From contig JBAXOT010000005.1 in the NCBI GenBank assembly GCA_037133095.1, forward strand, positions 1 through 64,000: a stretch of DNA of 64,000 bases. Direction: 5' to 3'. The translations under genes and the position numbers were made by a program. Source of the stretch: CAIMZW01 sp037133095 (lineage in GTDB: Bacteria; Actinomycetota; Actinomycetes; Nanopelagicales; Nanopelagicaceae). Below are positions 17,009 to 25,660 of the stretch, one piece after another. Positions within the stretch are counted from its first letter, which is position 1. The number at the start of each line of letters is the position of its first letter. The notes beneath the pieces were generated by a model. It searched no databases, was not told where the DNA came from, and was given only the letters and a program-made list of their open reading frames with translations.

Positions 17009-17965
17009 ATGAAAAAGATTATCTCGAGCATCACAGTCGGTGCTCTTGCGCTCATAGGAGGAGCAATGATTGGTGGTTCTCCTGCCTACGCAGCAGCGAC
17101 AACCCCAACTCTAGTTCTCTCCGGGGGAAGTACCGTATTCGGTCTTGCCCCTGCAGTAATCGTGGCCACCGCTGGGGCCCCAGGGGCAGTTAAATTTACC
17201 GTTGCTGGTGCAACTCTTTCAGGTTGCGAAGCAGTAGCAACAACCACCGTTGCCCCATTCGTTGCTCGGTGCTCTTGGGTACCTGCAGCCGCAGGTCCAG
17301 CGGCACTTGGCGCCACATTGACGCCAACCGACACGGCAAGTTTCACTTCGGTTGATGCAGCACCTTTGAATGTAAAGACTGGCGTTCCGGTCCAAGGCAT
17401 TGTGTCGCCAATTCACGTCTACGTTGACACCGTCCTTGCAAGTGGTGCTACTGGCGTTCTGGCTCCGAAATTTGGAGTTGGTTGTGCAATGACCAGCCAG
17501 TTCATCGTTGGGCAGACCATCGTCTTCCGCATTTATGGTAATAACTCCGATCTCGGCGGTGCCGTTATGGACCCATCCAATACCGCAGCGGCCTATCTTG
17601 AGATTGCTGGAGTTAAAGACCCAGTGCAACTTTCCTATGGTAACCACAGTGGTGTTGCCTTCTGGACCGGCTTGTTAAAGACCGGGACAGATGCAGGTTT
17701 GTACAACACCCTCGGAGTAATCAACTACAAGGTAACTATGGTTGCAAAAGATCAAACAACCATCAAAGTGCTTTCTACCAAGTTGGTCGCTCGTGTGGTT
17801 AACGGAAAGCGTGTAAAAGATGCCAACGGCGCAGTTATTTATGACCGGGTTTCTTACTACCGTGCAGTTCCTGTTTCCCCAGTGCTCAAAGGAGCAACCG
17901 GAACTTTCAGCAGCAACTTCACCCCAGTATCTCAACTGACGTTGTACGCAGTTCCAAAGGCGTAA
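17009..17965 (+). CDS. Secreted protein, unknown function
   Basis: A 318-residue exported protein with Sec signal 'MKKIISSITVGALALIGGAM' ending near 'PAYAAA'. The first part (about residues 30-125) reads like an Ig-type domain ('VKFTVAGATLSGCEAVATTT'). The second part (about 133-318) is an unrecognised domain with 'GQTIVFRIYGNNSDLGGAVM' and a beta-rich tail. A strong AAGGAG precedes the ATG. It lies 41 bp after the 16293 gene and is probably co-transcribed. Confidence 0.65.
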   Translation: MKKIISSITVGALALIGGAMIGGSPAYAAATTPTLVLSGGSTVFGLAPAVIVATAGAPGAVKFTVAGATLSGCEAVATTTVAPFVARCSWVPAAAGPAALGATLTPTDTASFTSVDAAPLNVKTGVPVQGIVSPIHVYVDTVLASGATGVLAPKFGVGCAMTSQFIVGQTIVFRIYGNNSDLGGAVMDPSNTAAAYLEIAGVKDPVQLSYGNHSGVAFWTGLLKTGTDAGLYNTLGVINYKVTMVAKDQTTIKVLSTKLVARVVNGKRVKDANGAVIYDRVSYYRAVPVSPVLKGATGTFSSNFTPVSQLTLYAVPKA

Positions 17966-17988
17966 TCACTTATTTTAAGTGCGGTGAA

Positions 17989-18022
17989 TCTGGGCTAAGA
18001 GCCTAAAAATTCTTAGCCCAGA
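17989..18022. terminator. Hairpin between two secreted-protein genes
   Basis: TCTGGGCTAAGA (17989-18000), a 10-nt loop, and TCTTAGCCCAGA (18011-18022) form a perfect 12-bp stem. No T tract follows, so it may be a processing or stability element or a partial terminator rather than a full stop. A smaller hairpin (CACTTA/TAAGTG) precedes it near 17967. Confidence 0.5.
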
Positions 18023-18076
18023 ACCACCCAAGAGTCACAAATAGTTTTATCCAAAACGGAGAGAATCGAGAAGAAA

Positions 18077-19762
18077 ATGAATAAGTTTCTGTCAAAGCGC
18101 CAGAAAACAGTATTAGTTCGTTCGCTCATGGTGGCCGTATTGCCTTTCGCAATGATCGCCCCAGTTCATGCAGCAGATAGCAATCCAAGCGTGGCTACGC
18201 CTCTAGTGGCTCCAGCCAACATCCCAGGCGTCGCCAAAGTTCCTTTCACCGGAGTGAAAACGCCAGCTTTTTCTCAACCATCAAATATGCTCAATCTCAA
18301 TGTCACACCTAATCAAGGTGTCATCGGGGATCCAATTGTTGTTTCCGGTAAAGGTTTGCCAGCAAACACCGCGTTGAACCTGACCTGGTCAACGGCTGAT
18401 GGAACCTGGTTGACCGATTTGCAACCAAACACCGTCAACTACATGGGTATTCAATACACCAAGTACAGTGTCAATATTGCAACCGTGACCACCGATGCGA
18501 GTGGTGCATTCTCGTACGCAACAACAGCACCGGAGGATTTCGGTGGAGTACATGACATCTTCGCAGTTTCTAACAATGTTGCTCTAGCACATGGTGGGTT
18601 CCAGCAAAATAGAACCTTCTCAATCTCACCAACCAGCGGTCCAATTGGCACGCCAATTACGGTTACCTATACCGGAATGGGCGCCAGCCTTTACACCGGT
18701 GGCGCTGCTGTCCATTGGGATAACAGTTATGCCGGCGAGATGCAGGCCTTATGGACTCGTGGAACTGGCAAGGTTGTTATTCGCGCCGCCGGTGCTCCAG
18801 GAATTCACTATATCGAGTTGAAGAACGCCATCATGTATGGCTATCTGAATGTAATTCAATCGCCAATTCCATACACCAACGGTGGCCAAATGGAATTTAC
18901 AGTGACGAAGGATGCAGGGGCGCCAGCGCCATACATCACTTGGCCAGCTGACGTTAAGCCAACACTGAATCAACACACTCTTGATGGACTTGGATTGGAT
19001 CCAAACTCCAAGGCAGTGGCAACTCTTTCCCAGACAAGCGGACCGATCCTTTCTAAGGTCAATCTAAAAGTATCTGGACTCTCAACTACCGGAGCACATC
19101 AGATCGCTTGGGCATCCGTTGTTGGAAACCGAGTTAACTGCACCGGAACTTGCTGGGCATACAACGCCGTGCCAGTTTCCCAAGCAACAGTTACAGATGG
19201 CACCATTAATCAAGATGTCACCATCCCAGATGGTTTGGGCGGATGGCACGTGATTCAGGTAAAGCAAGGCGACAAAATTGAAGCCCAAGTTCCGTTCTAC
19301 ATCAAAGAAAGTATCATGCCTTTCTACGATGCAAGTGGAAAGCAAATTGGTCTCGGTCTTGCGAAGGCAGATCTCTCAACGTCCCCAGAGGTAATTGCTC
19401 GTGGACAAGCTGGAGCCCCTGCTACCAAATTCAAGCAAGGTGAGGAATTCACCATCAGCATCAAGGGCGTCGGTTGGACCCAACTTGATAACACCCTCGC
19501 TGTTACGTATGACAACACGTACATTGGTTACGGTTGCGGATTTAACTCCAACGGATACATGGTGGTTCACCTACATGCGACGGGTCGAGTCGGTACTCAC
19601 ATCATCGACTTCCATCCACTCTTGTACACAAACCAGCCATCGTTTGCGAATACCCCATATGGAATGGTTCCAGTGCTCTCCTCAGATCGCGACGATCCAG
19701 GGTTGGCTCTTGGCTACCAAGTACCTTCCATCCACTTCGCGATTACGGTAACTCACGCTTAA
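18077..19762 (+). CDS. Secreted multidomain protein with Ig/TIG-like repeats
   Basis: A 561-residue exported protein with a signal peptide (about residues 1-35, 'PFAMIAPVHAADS'). At least three Ig/TIG-like modules follow, each beginning like 'VTPNQGVIGDPIVVSGKGLP' or 'ISPTSGPIGTPITVTYTGMG', with another near 'FKQGEEFTISIKGVGWTQ'. Such modules usually serve binding or spacing at the cell surface. There is no anchor motif, so it is probably free or held non-covalently. It is the last of the three secreted-protein genes; a strong hairpin lies 40 bp past its stop. Confidence 0.65.
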   Translation: MNKFLSKRQKTVLVRSLMVAVLPFAMIAPVHAADSNPSVATPLVAPANIPGVAKVPFTGVKTPAFSQPSNMLNLNVTPNQGVIGDPIVVSGKGLPANTALNLTWSTADGTWLTDLQPNTVNYMGIQYTKYSVNIATVTTDASGAFSYATTAPEDFGGVHDIFAVSNNVALAHGGFQQNRTFSISPTSGPIGTPITVTYTGMGASLYTGGAAVHWDNSYAGEMQALWTRGTGKVVIRAAGAPGIHYIELKNAIMYGYLNVIQSPIPYTNGGQMEFTVTKDAGAPAPYITWPADVKPTLNQHTLDGLGLDPNSKAVATLSQTSGPILSKVNLKVSGLSTTGAHQIAWASVVGNRVNCTGTCWAYNAVPVSQATVTDGTINQDVTIPDGLGGWHVIQVKQGDKIEAQVPFYIKESIMPFYDASGKQIGLGLAKADLSTSPEVIARGQAGAPATKFKQGEEFTISIKGVGWTQLDNTLAVTYDNTYIGYGCGFNSNGYMVVHLHATGRVGTHIIDFHPLLYTNQPSFANTPYGMVPVLSSDRDDPGLALGYQVPSIHFAITVTHA

Positions 19763-19802
19763 CAGTTCCCCCCGTCTAGTCATAATGTCCCGGGACTAGA
19801 AA

Positions 19803-19843
19803 CTAAAGCCTCGCCGCTCGTTCTTCGAGAGGCGAGGCTTTAG
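19803..19843. terminator. Hairpin shared by the convergent secreted-protein and MMPL genes
   Basis: CTAAAGCCTCGCC (19803-19815) pairs perfectly with GGCGAGGCTTTAG (19831-19843), and an inner CTCG/CGAG extends the stem. It follows the secreted-protein gene on the plus strand. On the minus strand the same bases encode the last residues and the stop codon of the MMPL protein. No clear T tract flanks it. Confidence 0.6.
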
Positions 19844-21962
19844 CCATTACTAAGCGAGCAATAGATTCTGGTAGCCACCAATTCCAGCGACCAAGAAGAA
19901 CCATGGCGCTGGGAAGAAGCAGGCCACGAATAATCGTGGCATCGATAAATACTCCACAAGCAAGTCCAACACCCAATTCCTGCAAACCGGCGAAGTGGCC
20001 AAAGACCAAACCGCCAAGTGCTGAAATGAGGATCAAGGCGGCAGCAGTAACAACCCCTCCGGTATTGACGAGTCCATCGATGATGGAGGTTTCGTTGCTT
20101 TCTCCACGATCCCACGATTCCCGCATTCGAGAGACGATAAATACCTCGTAGTCCATCGAAAGCCCGAAGAGAACAGCAAAGAGAAAGATAAGAACCCAAG
20201 CTTCAATTCGATCAAGGCGATAGCTATTAATTACGGAAGAACCAATTCCAAAGCGGAAAACAAGAACCATCGAACCGTAGGCCACGGCGATAGAAATTAA
20301 GTCAAGAAGAATTGCTTTGAGCGGAAGAATGATGGATCGAAAGGCTCGCAATAAAAGAACATAGGCTAGAACCAGTATCAAGAGAACAATCCACGGAAAA
20401 GATTGAAAGATTCGATCAAGCAAGTCCAGTCCTTGGGCAGCGGCGCCACCGAGATAGAACTCTGTTCCTTTCGGGAAATTGCTCGAAGGAAGATAGACCT
20501 CTCGCAGAGACTTGACTAAATCCTGCGCTTTCTGTGAACCAAAGTCACTTCGACCAATAACGAACATACGCAGGTATCTTCCCGAACCGTCGATGAATGG
20601 CGACATTTTGTCGGTTGCGACGATAAAAACTTCAGGATCTTTGATAAGTCGCTTTGACAGCGCTAATCGGGCAGCCTCATTGGCCGGATTGGTCGCTAAA
20701 CCTGGAGCGCCCAGATCAATTATTACTTCACTCGGAGTTATTACTCCTCTACCAACTCGGTCTGTGATCATTGAAATCGCTCTGGCAGATTCAAGGTTCT
20801 TAGGTATTGCAGTCAAAGAACTCGGAGTTACTTGTAGCCAAAAAATCGAGGAAATTACCGTCCCCAGAATTATTAGGCTGGCTAGAAAAACTGTAAGAGG
20901 TTTTCGAATAACAAAGTGACCAACCTTGGCAAAAATTCCAGCCGTCGGATCTCGGTGGATCAGTAGACCAGGAAAGATTCGAGGCGAAGTTCCACTGCGT
21001 CCCAATATGGAAAGTAGGACCGGTTGGAGAGTGAGCGCAGTAAGAATCGAGATCAGGGGAACGATTAAACCTGCCGCGCCAAGCGAACGAACAAAAGGAA
21101 CCGGGACAAGCAGAAGGGTGGCCAGACCGATTGAGACGGTGAAACCCGAAACGATAATAGTTCGTCCAGAAGTTTTCATCGTGGTGAGAATGAGTTCCTC
21201 AACCGAACTTTCTGGATTCGCAAGACTCTCACGTCTAAACCGATGCACCATCAGAAGCGAATAATCGATGGCCAGCCCAAGTCCGATGAGTTCAATAATG
21301 TTTGGAATATAGAGCACCATCAGAAAATGTTGCGCCAGCAGAAAGACCACGCCTAAAGAAACTGCAATCGATGCACCAGCAAAAATAAAAGGGACTGCAA
21401 TCGCACCGGAGAAGCCGAGAACTAAAACCAAGATGATTAGTGCGAGCGAGAGAGCCCAAATCTGACCTTTCTGCAAATCTTGGGCAAGGATCGGCGAGAC
21501 ATCGTTCTTAATGGCAGGAGGTCCAGTGACGAGGGCCTTGCTCATACCTCGAGCGATCAGCGCTTCTCTCAATTTTGAGGTGTAACTTGCCGCGTCAACC
21601 AGCGAGAAGTTCGTAGTAATGCTGGCGTAGAGATAGCCGCTCAGAGCTTTTTCCTGAGTGATTCTTGAAGTCGGAACGATTGAGGCAGCAGCTTCGATCT
21701 TGCTTTTGAACACAGCGAGTTGTTGGGGAGTGGCATTTACAAACTTCAGCAATACGGTAAAAGTCCCCTCGGAGTTTTCGCCAAAATATTTGCTGACAAT
21801 TGCATCTGCTTGGGACGAACCGCTTCCCGGAACAACTAAAGATGTGGTCAATCGACTATTGAGATTCAAACTGGCAAGGACTCCAAGAACGATCAGTACA
21901 AACCAGGTCGCAAGAACGGACACCCTTCGGCGAATAACGGTCTTGGTCCAACGTTCCAGCAT
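19803..21962 (-). CDS. MMPL/RND-family transporter
   Basis: A 719-residue export protein of the MmpL/YdfJ type. It has the two-fold repeat: a helix, a large extracytoplasmic domain, then five helices, twice. The conserved G-x-x-x-D-Y motif in each half is present: 'GLAIDYSLLMVHRFRRE' and 'GLSMDYEVFIVSRMRES', which provide the proton-relay Asp. Relatives move lipids or hydrophobic compounds; no lipid biosynthesis genes are adjacent, so the cargo is unknown. The ATG follows TAGACT (21974-21969) by 6 nt: leaderless. Its final codons double as a hairpin (19803-19843). Confidence 0.9.
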   Translation of the reverse strand: MLERWTKTVIRRRVSVLATWFVLIVLGVLASLNLNSRLTTSLVVPGSGSSQADAIVSKYFGENSEGTFTVLLKFVNATPQQLAVFKSKIEAAASIVPTSRITQEKALSGYLYASITTNFSLVDAASYTSKLREALIARGMSKALVTGPPAIKNDVSPILAQDLQKGQIWALSLALIILVLVLGFSGAIAVPFIFAGASIAVSLGVVFLLAQHFLMVLYIPNIIELIGLGLAIDYSLLMVHRFRRESLANPESSVEELILTTMKTSGRTIIVSGFTVSIGLATLLLVPVPFVRSLGAAGLIVPLISILTALTLQPVLLSILGRSGTSPRIFPGLLIHRDPTAGIFAKVGHFVIRKPLTVFLASLIILGTVISSIFWLQVTPSSLTAIPKNLESARAISMITDRVGRGVITPSEVIIDLGAPGLATNPANEAARLALSKRLIKDPEVFIVATDKMSPFIDGSGRYLRMFVIGRSDFGSQKAQDLVKSLREVYLPSSNFPKGTEFYLGGAAAQGLDLLDRIFQSFPWIVLLILVLAYVLLLRAFRSIILPLKAILLDLISIAVAYGSMVLVFRFGIGSSVINSYRLDRIEAWVLIFLFAVLFGLSMDYEVFIVSRMRESWDRGESNETSIIDGLVNTGGVVTAAALILISALGGLVFGHFAGLQELGVGLACGVFIDATIIRGLLLPSAMVLLGRWNWWLPESIARLVMAKASPLEERAARL

Positions 21963-22064
21963 TTGGGAAGTCTAATCATAAAAAGTTATACAGAGAGTAA
22001 TAACAGTCGACACCATCCACAGTGCAAATTACTCTCTATCAAATGAACTTTTACTATCGAATTC

Positions 22065-22529
22065 ATGCATCAAAGCAGACAAAAAATCATTCTTCTAGTT
22101 CTCATCGCTATTTGCCAAGGATCTTCTGAAGCCGCTTCACATGCCCAGTCTCAGTCGCTTCGGTCAACGATTTCGAACTCAACCACTCAAGCTTTAGCCG
22201 AAGCGGCAAGTCAAAGCAATTGCTTTGGGCGAACCGATTTACCTCACGTTTCAACTCATTTTCCTAACACGGTAAATGTACAGGCTGTGACTGAATGCCC
22301 TGGTCAATCAGTCACCATAATGACGACCCTCTCTCGAAAACGATGGTGGCTCTTTAACGAATCCAAGACCGTAACGGTTACAAGCTTTGGTAAAGTAAAA
22401 GCCAACGTGTCCTTGGTGTGTAAATGGAAAAGCGGAGGGAGTGAAATTAGTTATGTTGCCACTTCCTTTCACTCAGATTCACATGGAGAATTTGCTAGAA
22501 CTCGCACTCGGGCTCGCCTCAAATGTTGA
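22065..22529 (+). CDS. Small secreted Cys-containing protein, unknown
   Basis: A 154-residue protein with a signal peptide (about residues 1-24). The mature form has four Cys ('SNCFGRTDL', 'VTECPGQSV', 'SLVCKWKSG', the final 'RLKC'), compatible with two disulfides, and a beta-rich middle. I do not recognise the family. TACTAT sits 7 nt before the ATG. It is followed 9 bp later by another unknown gene and then a DsbA-like oxidoreductase, although the latter looks cytoplasmic. Confidence 0.5.
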   Translation: MHQSRQKIILLVLIAICQGSSEAASHAQSQSLRSTISNSTTQALAEAASQSNCFGRTDLPHVSTHFPNTVNVQAVTECPGQSVTIMTTLSRKRWWLFNESKTVTVTSFGKVKANVSLVCKWKSGGSEISYVATSFHSDSHGEFARTRTRARLKC

Positions 22530-22538
22530 GATTACAAA

Positions 22539-23027
22539 ATGACAAGAAACCGCGATGGACGAGATCCAACTTTATTTCAAAAAACTTACGAATTCGATTT
22601 GGGTCCATTTTGGTTGAATCTTCTAGCCATGATTCCAGTTATAGATAAATTAGCGTATCCACTCGCCGTAAGAAGAGGTATCGCGACTATTATTTGCCCA
22701 GAACCAACTGAGGATCTTGAAAAATTGACAAGCAAAGGCTGGATAATAAGAAACGAAGAGCCTACTCAAAGAGAACTTTTTCGAACTGGGTCATTTGCCA
22801 CATTAAGTTCTTCCCAGGATTCAGACCTTTTGCGGAGAAGGAACGCCGTTTTGGCAGGAGGTTTTAGACGCACTCTTTTTGAATCGCTACGGATTTTTGG
22901 CTGGACTGAGTGGTCTCGAACTTTAATTGCTCGGCGATATACCCATAAATTCAATGGAACTTACGCTTCATATATTCAGATGCGTAAAGAAGCAAGAGCT
23001 GGGCTAAAATTGAGAAATGATCATTGA
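22539..23027 (+). CDS. Hypothetical protein
   Basis: A 162-residue protein I do not recognise. It has no signal peptide. One moderately hydrophobic stretch ('FWLNLLAMIPVIDKLAYPLA', about residues 25-44) could be membrane-associated, and the rest is basic and polar ('LIARRYTHKFNGTYASYIQ'). It lies 9 bp after the secreted Cys protein, suggesting a pair, and its last codons overlap the start of the DsbA-like gene by 11 nt. Confidence 0.5.
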   Translation: MTRNRDGRDPTLFQKTYEFDLGPFWLNLLAMIPVIDKLAYPLAVRRGIATIICPEPTEDLEKLTSKGWIIRNEEPTQRELFRTGSFATLSSSQDSDLLRRRNAVLAGGFRRTLFESLRIFGWTEWSRTLIARRYTHKFNGTYASYIQMRKEARAGLKLRNDH

Positions 23028-23661
23028 TGTCTGGTCGGATGTAGTTTGCCCGTGGTGTTTCATTGGAAAGCGCCGCTTGGAAAAAGCGCTTGCTCAATTC
23101 GAACATCGAGGTGACGTCATAGTCCGCCATCGTGCATTTCAATTGCAGCCGGATATTAAAGAAACCGTTCCCACGTTGGAACTACTTTCGAAAAACTATG
23201 GCATTAACGCGGCCGAGGTTCGAGAAATGCAGAGCAATGTTTGCTCTATCGCGGATGGTGAAGGCCTCTGTTACGAACTCGACAACACTCTTTCGGGGAA
23301 TACTTTCGATGCTCACCGATTGCTACTTTGGGCGGCCGGGGTCGACAAACAACACCAACTTCTCGAAGCGATGTATTCGGCTTATTTTGAAAAAGGCAGG
23401 TCTCTCTTTTCGCATTCGGATTTAGTATCGGTCGCATTGGAAGTTGGTATTGAGGCTGATGTAACTGAAGAAGTACTCCTCTCTGGAAAGTACACCGAAG
23501 AAGTAATTGCGGATCGAAAACTTGCTTCTCAACTTGGCGCCTCTGGCGTTCCCTTTTTTGTATTCGATATGAAGTACGGAATTTCCGGAGCTCAACCCTT
23601 GGAGGCATTCATTCAAACTTTGAATTCCGCTTGGGAAGAATACGATAATGCCATCGCTTAA
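23017..23661 (+). CDS. DsbA family (FrnE-type) oxidoreductase
   Basis: A 214-residue thioredoxin-fold protein with the active site Cys11-Pro-Trp-Cys14 ('VVCPWCFIGKRRLEKAL') and no signal peptide, typical of the cytoplasmic FrnE/2-hydroxychromene isomerase-like group. 'GNTFDAHRLLLWA' and the cis-Pro 'ASGVPFFVFDMKYGISGAQP' complete the family pattern. It acts in disulfide or glutathione/mycothiol-type redox reactions. TAAAAT (23005-23010) and 6 nt precede the ATG, so it may have its own leaderless transcript although it overlaps the previous gene. Confidence 0.9.
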   Translation: MIIDVWSDVVCPWCFIGKRRLEKALAQFEHRGDVIVRHRAFQLQPDIKETVPTLELLSKNYGINAAEVREMQSNVCSIADGEGLCYELDNTLSGNTFDAHRLLLWAAGVDKQHQLLEAMYSAYFEKGRSLFSHSDLVSVALEVGIEADVTEEVLLSGKYTEEVIADRKLASQLGASGVPFFVFDMKYGISGAQPLEAFIQTLNSAWEEYDNAIA

Positions 23662-24001
23662 GAAGGTCGCCCACAACCAAGAACTTTTCAAAGAATATTT
23701 TGAAGCGATGGTGAAGATGCACCCCAATCTTCGACAAGGTTCTATGTTTGGCTGTCCTGCGGTTTATGTCGAGGATACATTGGCGTTTTGTGTTTTTGAG
23801 AATGACTTGGGAGTCAAAATTCCGGCTGATTTAGCGACCAGCCTCATTGAGTCAGGGACCGCGATTCGTTTTCAGCCCTATGGAAAACGCCCGATGAAAG
23901 AGTGGGTGCAATTGAGCGGGGGTAAGAATTCTTTCAAGCCGAACCTGAAAATCCTTTCCCAATCGGTTGAGTTTGTTCGGGGGATTAAAAAGCCCTTATA
24001 G
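23648..24001 (+). CDS. TfoX N-terminal domain protein
   Basis: A 117-residue protein resembling the TfoX/Sxy N-terminal domain: 'FEAMVKMHPNLRQGSMFGCP' then 'LAFCVFENDLGVKIPADL' and 'FQPYGKRPMKEWVQL'. Stand-alone versions are widespread and their role is not established; in proteobacteria the full protein promotes competence gene expression. It overlaps the end of the FrnE-like gene by 14 nt and overlaps the convergent hydrolase by 17 nt. Confidence 0.7.
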   Translation: MPSLKKVAHNQELFKEYFEAMVKMHPNLRQGSMFGCPAVYVEDTLAFCVFENDLGVKIPADLATSLIESGTAIRFQPYGKRPMKEWVQLSGGKNSFKPNLKILSQSVEFVRGIKKPL

Positions 24002-24683
24002 CCTCAATTAGATGCGAATAAGCCACGGAATTAGGATCCATTAAATCAAAGTGTCCAAGTCCCTCCAGTTTGTGCAGGGAAATATCTCCACCTCGAGACT
24101 TGAATTGATCCACATAGTTTTCTGACAAATGGATGGGCACCCGATCGTCATTGGTTCCATGTATAAAAATAATTGGAACGGAAGCAATCTCACCTTTGGT
24201 TGGGTCAAGTTCAGGAAAGCTGGTGGCCGGACTCTGTAACCAGGCTTGAACGGCCTTTTCGCCTAAACCTAGCTTTTCGGTTTGTTCTAGATCCGTTACC
24301 GGGGCAAGTCCGATGATGCCAACCACATTGCTGAACTTTGGTGCGGCGAGGAGTGCGAGTTGACCGCCTGCCGAATATCCAATCAGAATCAACTTTTCCT
24401 TCGAAAGCATCTCGATCAACATATCAATGTCTGTAGTAGTCGCTTTTGGATCCCCAGGAATACGTCGATATTCCGCGAGAATTACCTCAAATCCTTTGAA
24501 GGCTAATTTCTCTGCGACTGGTCGAAAGTGCTCGCGATCAAATTGCGTGCGCCAATAGCCACCGTGAATGAGGAGAAGAGTCGGAGCATGTAGAGAATCT
24601 GATGAATACCGCTCGAAGATTTGGTCGGGCTCAGAGCCATAGCTCTGCTGTGTTGAGACCGGAGTATTAGTGGACTCGGACAT
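23985..24683 (-). CDS. alpha/beta hydrolase (BD-FAE/kynurenine formamidase-like)
   Basis: A 232-residue hydrolase. The 'LLLIHGGYWRTQFDREHF' oxyanion motif (HGGYW), the nucleophile 'LIGYSAGGQLALLA', the acid in 'IIFIHGTNDDRVPIHLSENY' and the final 'LEGLGHFDLMDP' give an intact catalytic triad. The HGGYW form is shared with kynurenine formamidases and small esterases; no tryptophan-degradation genes are nearby, so the substrate is open. TAGACT (24695-24690) and 6 nt precede the ATG: leaderless. It lies 23 bp downstream of the TetR gene. Confidence 0.85.
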   Translation of the reverse strand: MSESTNTPVSTQQSYGSEPDQIFERYSSDSLHAPTLLLIHGGYWRTQFDREHFRPVAEKLAFKGFEVILAEYRRIPGDPKATTTDIDMLIEMLSKEKLILIGYSAGGQLALLAAPKFSNVVGIIGLAPVTDLEQTEKLGLGEKAVQAWLQSPATSFPELDPTKGEIASVPIIFIHGTNDDRVPIHLSENYVDQFKSRGGDISLHKLEGLGHFDLMDPNSVAYSHLIEAIRAF

Positions 24684-24706
24684 GTAGGGAGTCTAGTTGC
24701 AGTAAA

Positions 24707-25213
24707 TTAATCGATCATCTCAATTGCGCGTCTCCACGTTTTTTCGAGGTCGGCGTTGGCCGGAAATCGCCCGGCATTCTCCAGATCTACCAGTCCATGC
24801 ATGAGGGCCCAAACAGCTCTGGCATGTTCATGATCCTTGCCAGTTATCGAGATAATCATTTGGGTGGCTCCCTCTTCCAGCCCGGTAGGTATCCGGTCAC
24901 GAAGAAGAGGTGTTCGAAAAGTGACCTCGTAGAGATGAGGGTTCTCGGTAGCCCACCTGCGGTAGGCCAGCGCCTTAGCCCTTTTGGTCTTTCCCGCCTT
25001 GGTAATGACTTGAGCGAACTCCGCAATCCCGCGAGATTGCAGGTCGGCGATAATCTCGTTCTTATCTCCGATGTGTTTATAGAGACTAGGCGCCTTGATA
25101 TGTAGGCGATCTGCGAGCGCGCGCATCGACAGTCCGGCTAAGCCCTTTTCCTGAAGCAGAAGGTAAGCCTCGCTCTTGATTCGATCCCGAGTTGGGCCGC
25201 TGCTGTTAGCCAT
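24707..25213 (-). CDS. TetR/AcrR family regulator
   Basis: A 168-residue repressor. N-terminal helix-turn-helix: 'IKSEAYLLLQEKGLAGLSMR', then 'LADRLHIKAPSLYKHIGDKN' (about residues 13-55). The C-terminal ligand domain contains 'ARAVWALMHGLVDLENAGRF', as in WHG-type TetR C-termini. A perfect 7-1-7 palindrome 14-28 bp upstream of its ATG lies between it and the divergent DUF4260 gene, which is the likeliest target along with itself. Confidence 0.9.
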   Translation of the reverse strand: MANSSGPTRDRIKSEAYLLLQEKGLAGLSMRALADRLHIKAPSLYKHIGDKNEIIADLQSRGIAEFAQVITKAGKTKRAKALAYRRWATENPHLYEVTFRTPLLRDRIPTGLEEGATQMIISITGKDHEHARAVWALMHGLVDLENAGRFPANADLEKTWRRAIEMID

Positions 25214-25226
25214 AGTAACGTCAAGG

Positions 25227-25241
25227 CTAACAGTGTTAGCG
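25227..25241. promoter_or_regulatory. Probable TetR operator
   Basis: GCTAACAGTGTTAGC is a perfect palindrome (7-bp arms, one central base). It sits in the 48-bp gap between the divergent TetR gene (ATG 25213) and the DUF4260 gene (ATG 25262), where it would overlap both promoters. Confidence 0.65.
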
Positions 25242-25261
25242 TAATTAGGAAAGGTGTAGAA

Positions 25262-25648
25262 ATGTTTGTTACTAAGCAGCCACGGTTGTGGTTACGACTC
25301 GATGGTTTGGTCTTGTTTTTGGCTACGGTGGTCGCATTCGTCGGCACTCATCAACACTGGTGGGTATATCTCGCCTTGATGTTCCTTCCCGATATTTTCA
25401 TGCTGGGCTATCTCAAGAACACCAAGATTGGCGCCTTCTTTTACAATGTGGGTCACAGTTACTTCGCGCCAAGTCTGCTCATTCTCGTCGGCTGGAATTC
25501 AGATCACCCCTTCACTTTGGCCGCCGGGTTGATTTGGCTAGGTCACGTTGGCTGGGATCGTTTCTTCGGCTATGGGCTTAAATACGATTCAGATTTTAAG
25601 CACACTCATCTGGGCGACTTGAATCGACCAAAACCGGCAACAAAGTAG
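25262..25648 (+). CDS. DUF4260 membrane protein
   Basis: A 128-residue protein with about four hydrophobic segments and the DUF4260 landmarks 'PDIFMLGYLKNTKIGAFFYN', 'VGHSYFAP' and 'WLGHVGWDRFFGYGLKY', including conserved His and Asp residues. Function is unknown. GAAAGG lies about 6 nt before the ATG. It is divergent from the TetR regulator and shares the palindrome, so it is probably induced by the ligand of that repressor. Confidence 0.85.
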   Translation: MFVTKQPRLWLRLDGLVLFLATVVAFVGTHQHWWVYLALMFLPDIFMLGYLKNTKIGAFFYNVGHSYFAPSLLILVGWNSDHPFTLAAGLIWLGHVGWDRFFGYGLKYDSDFKHTHLGDLNRPKPATK

Positions 25649-25660
25649 TTTAATGAGGAC

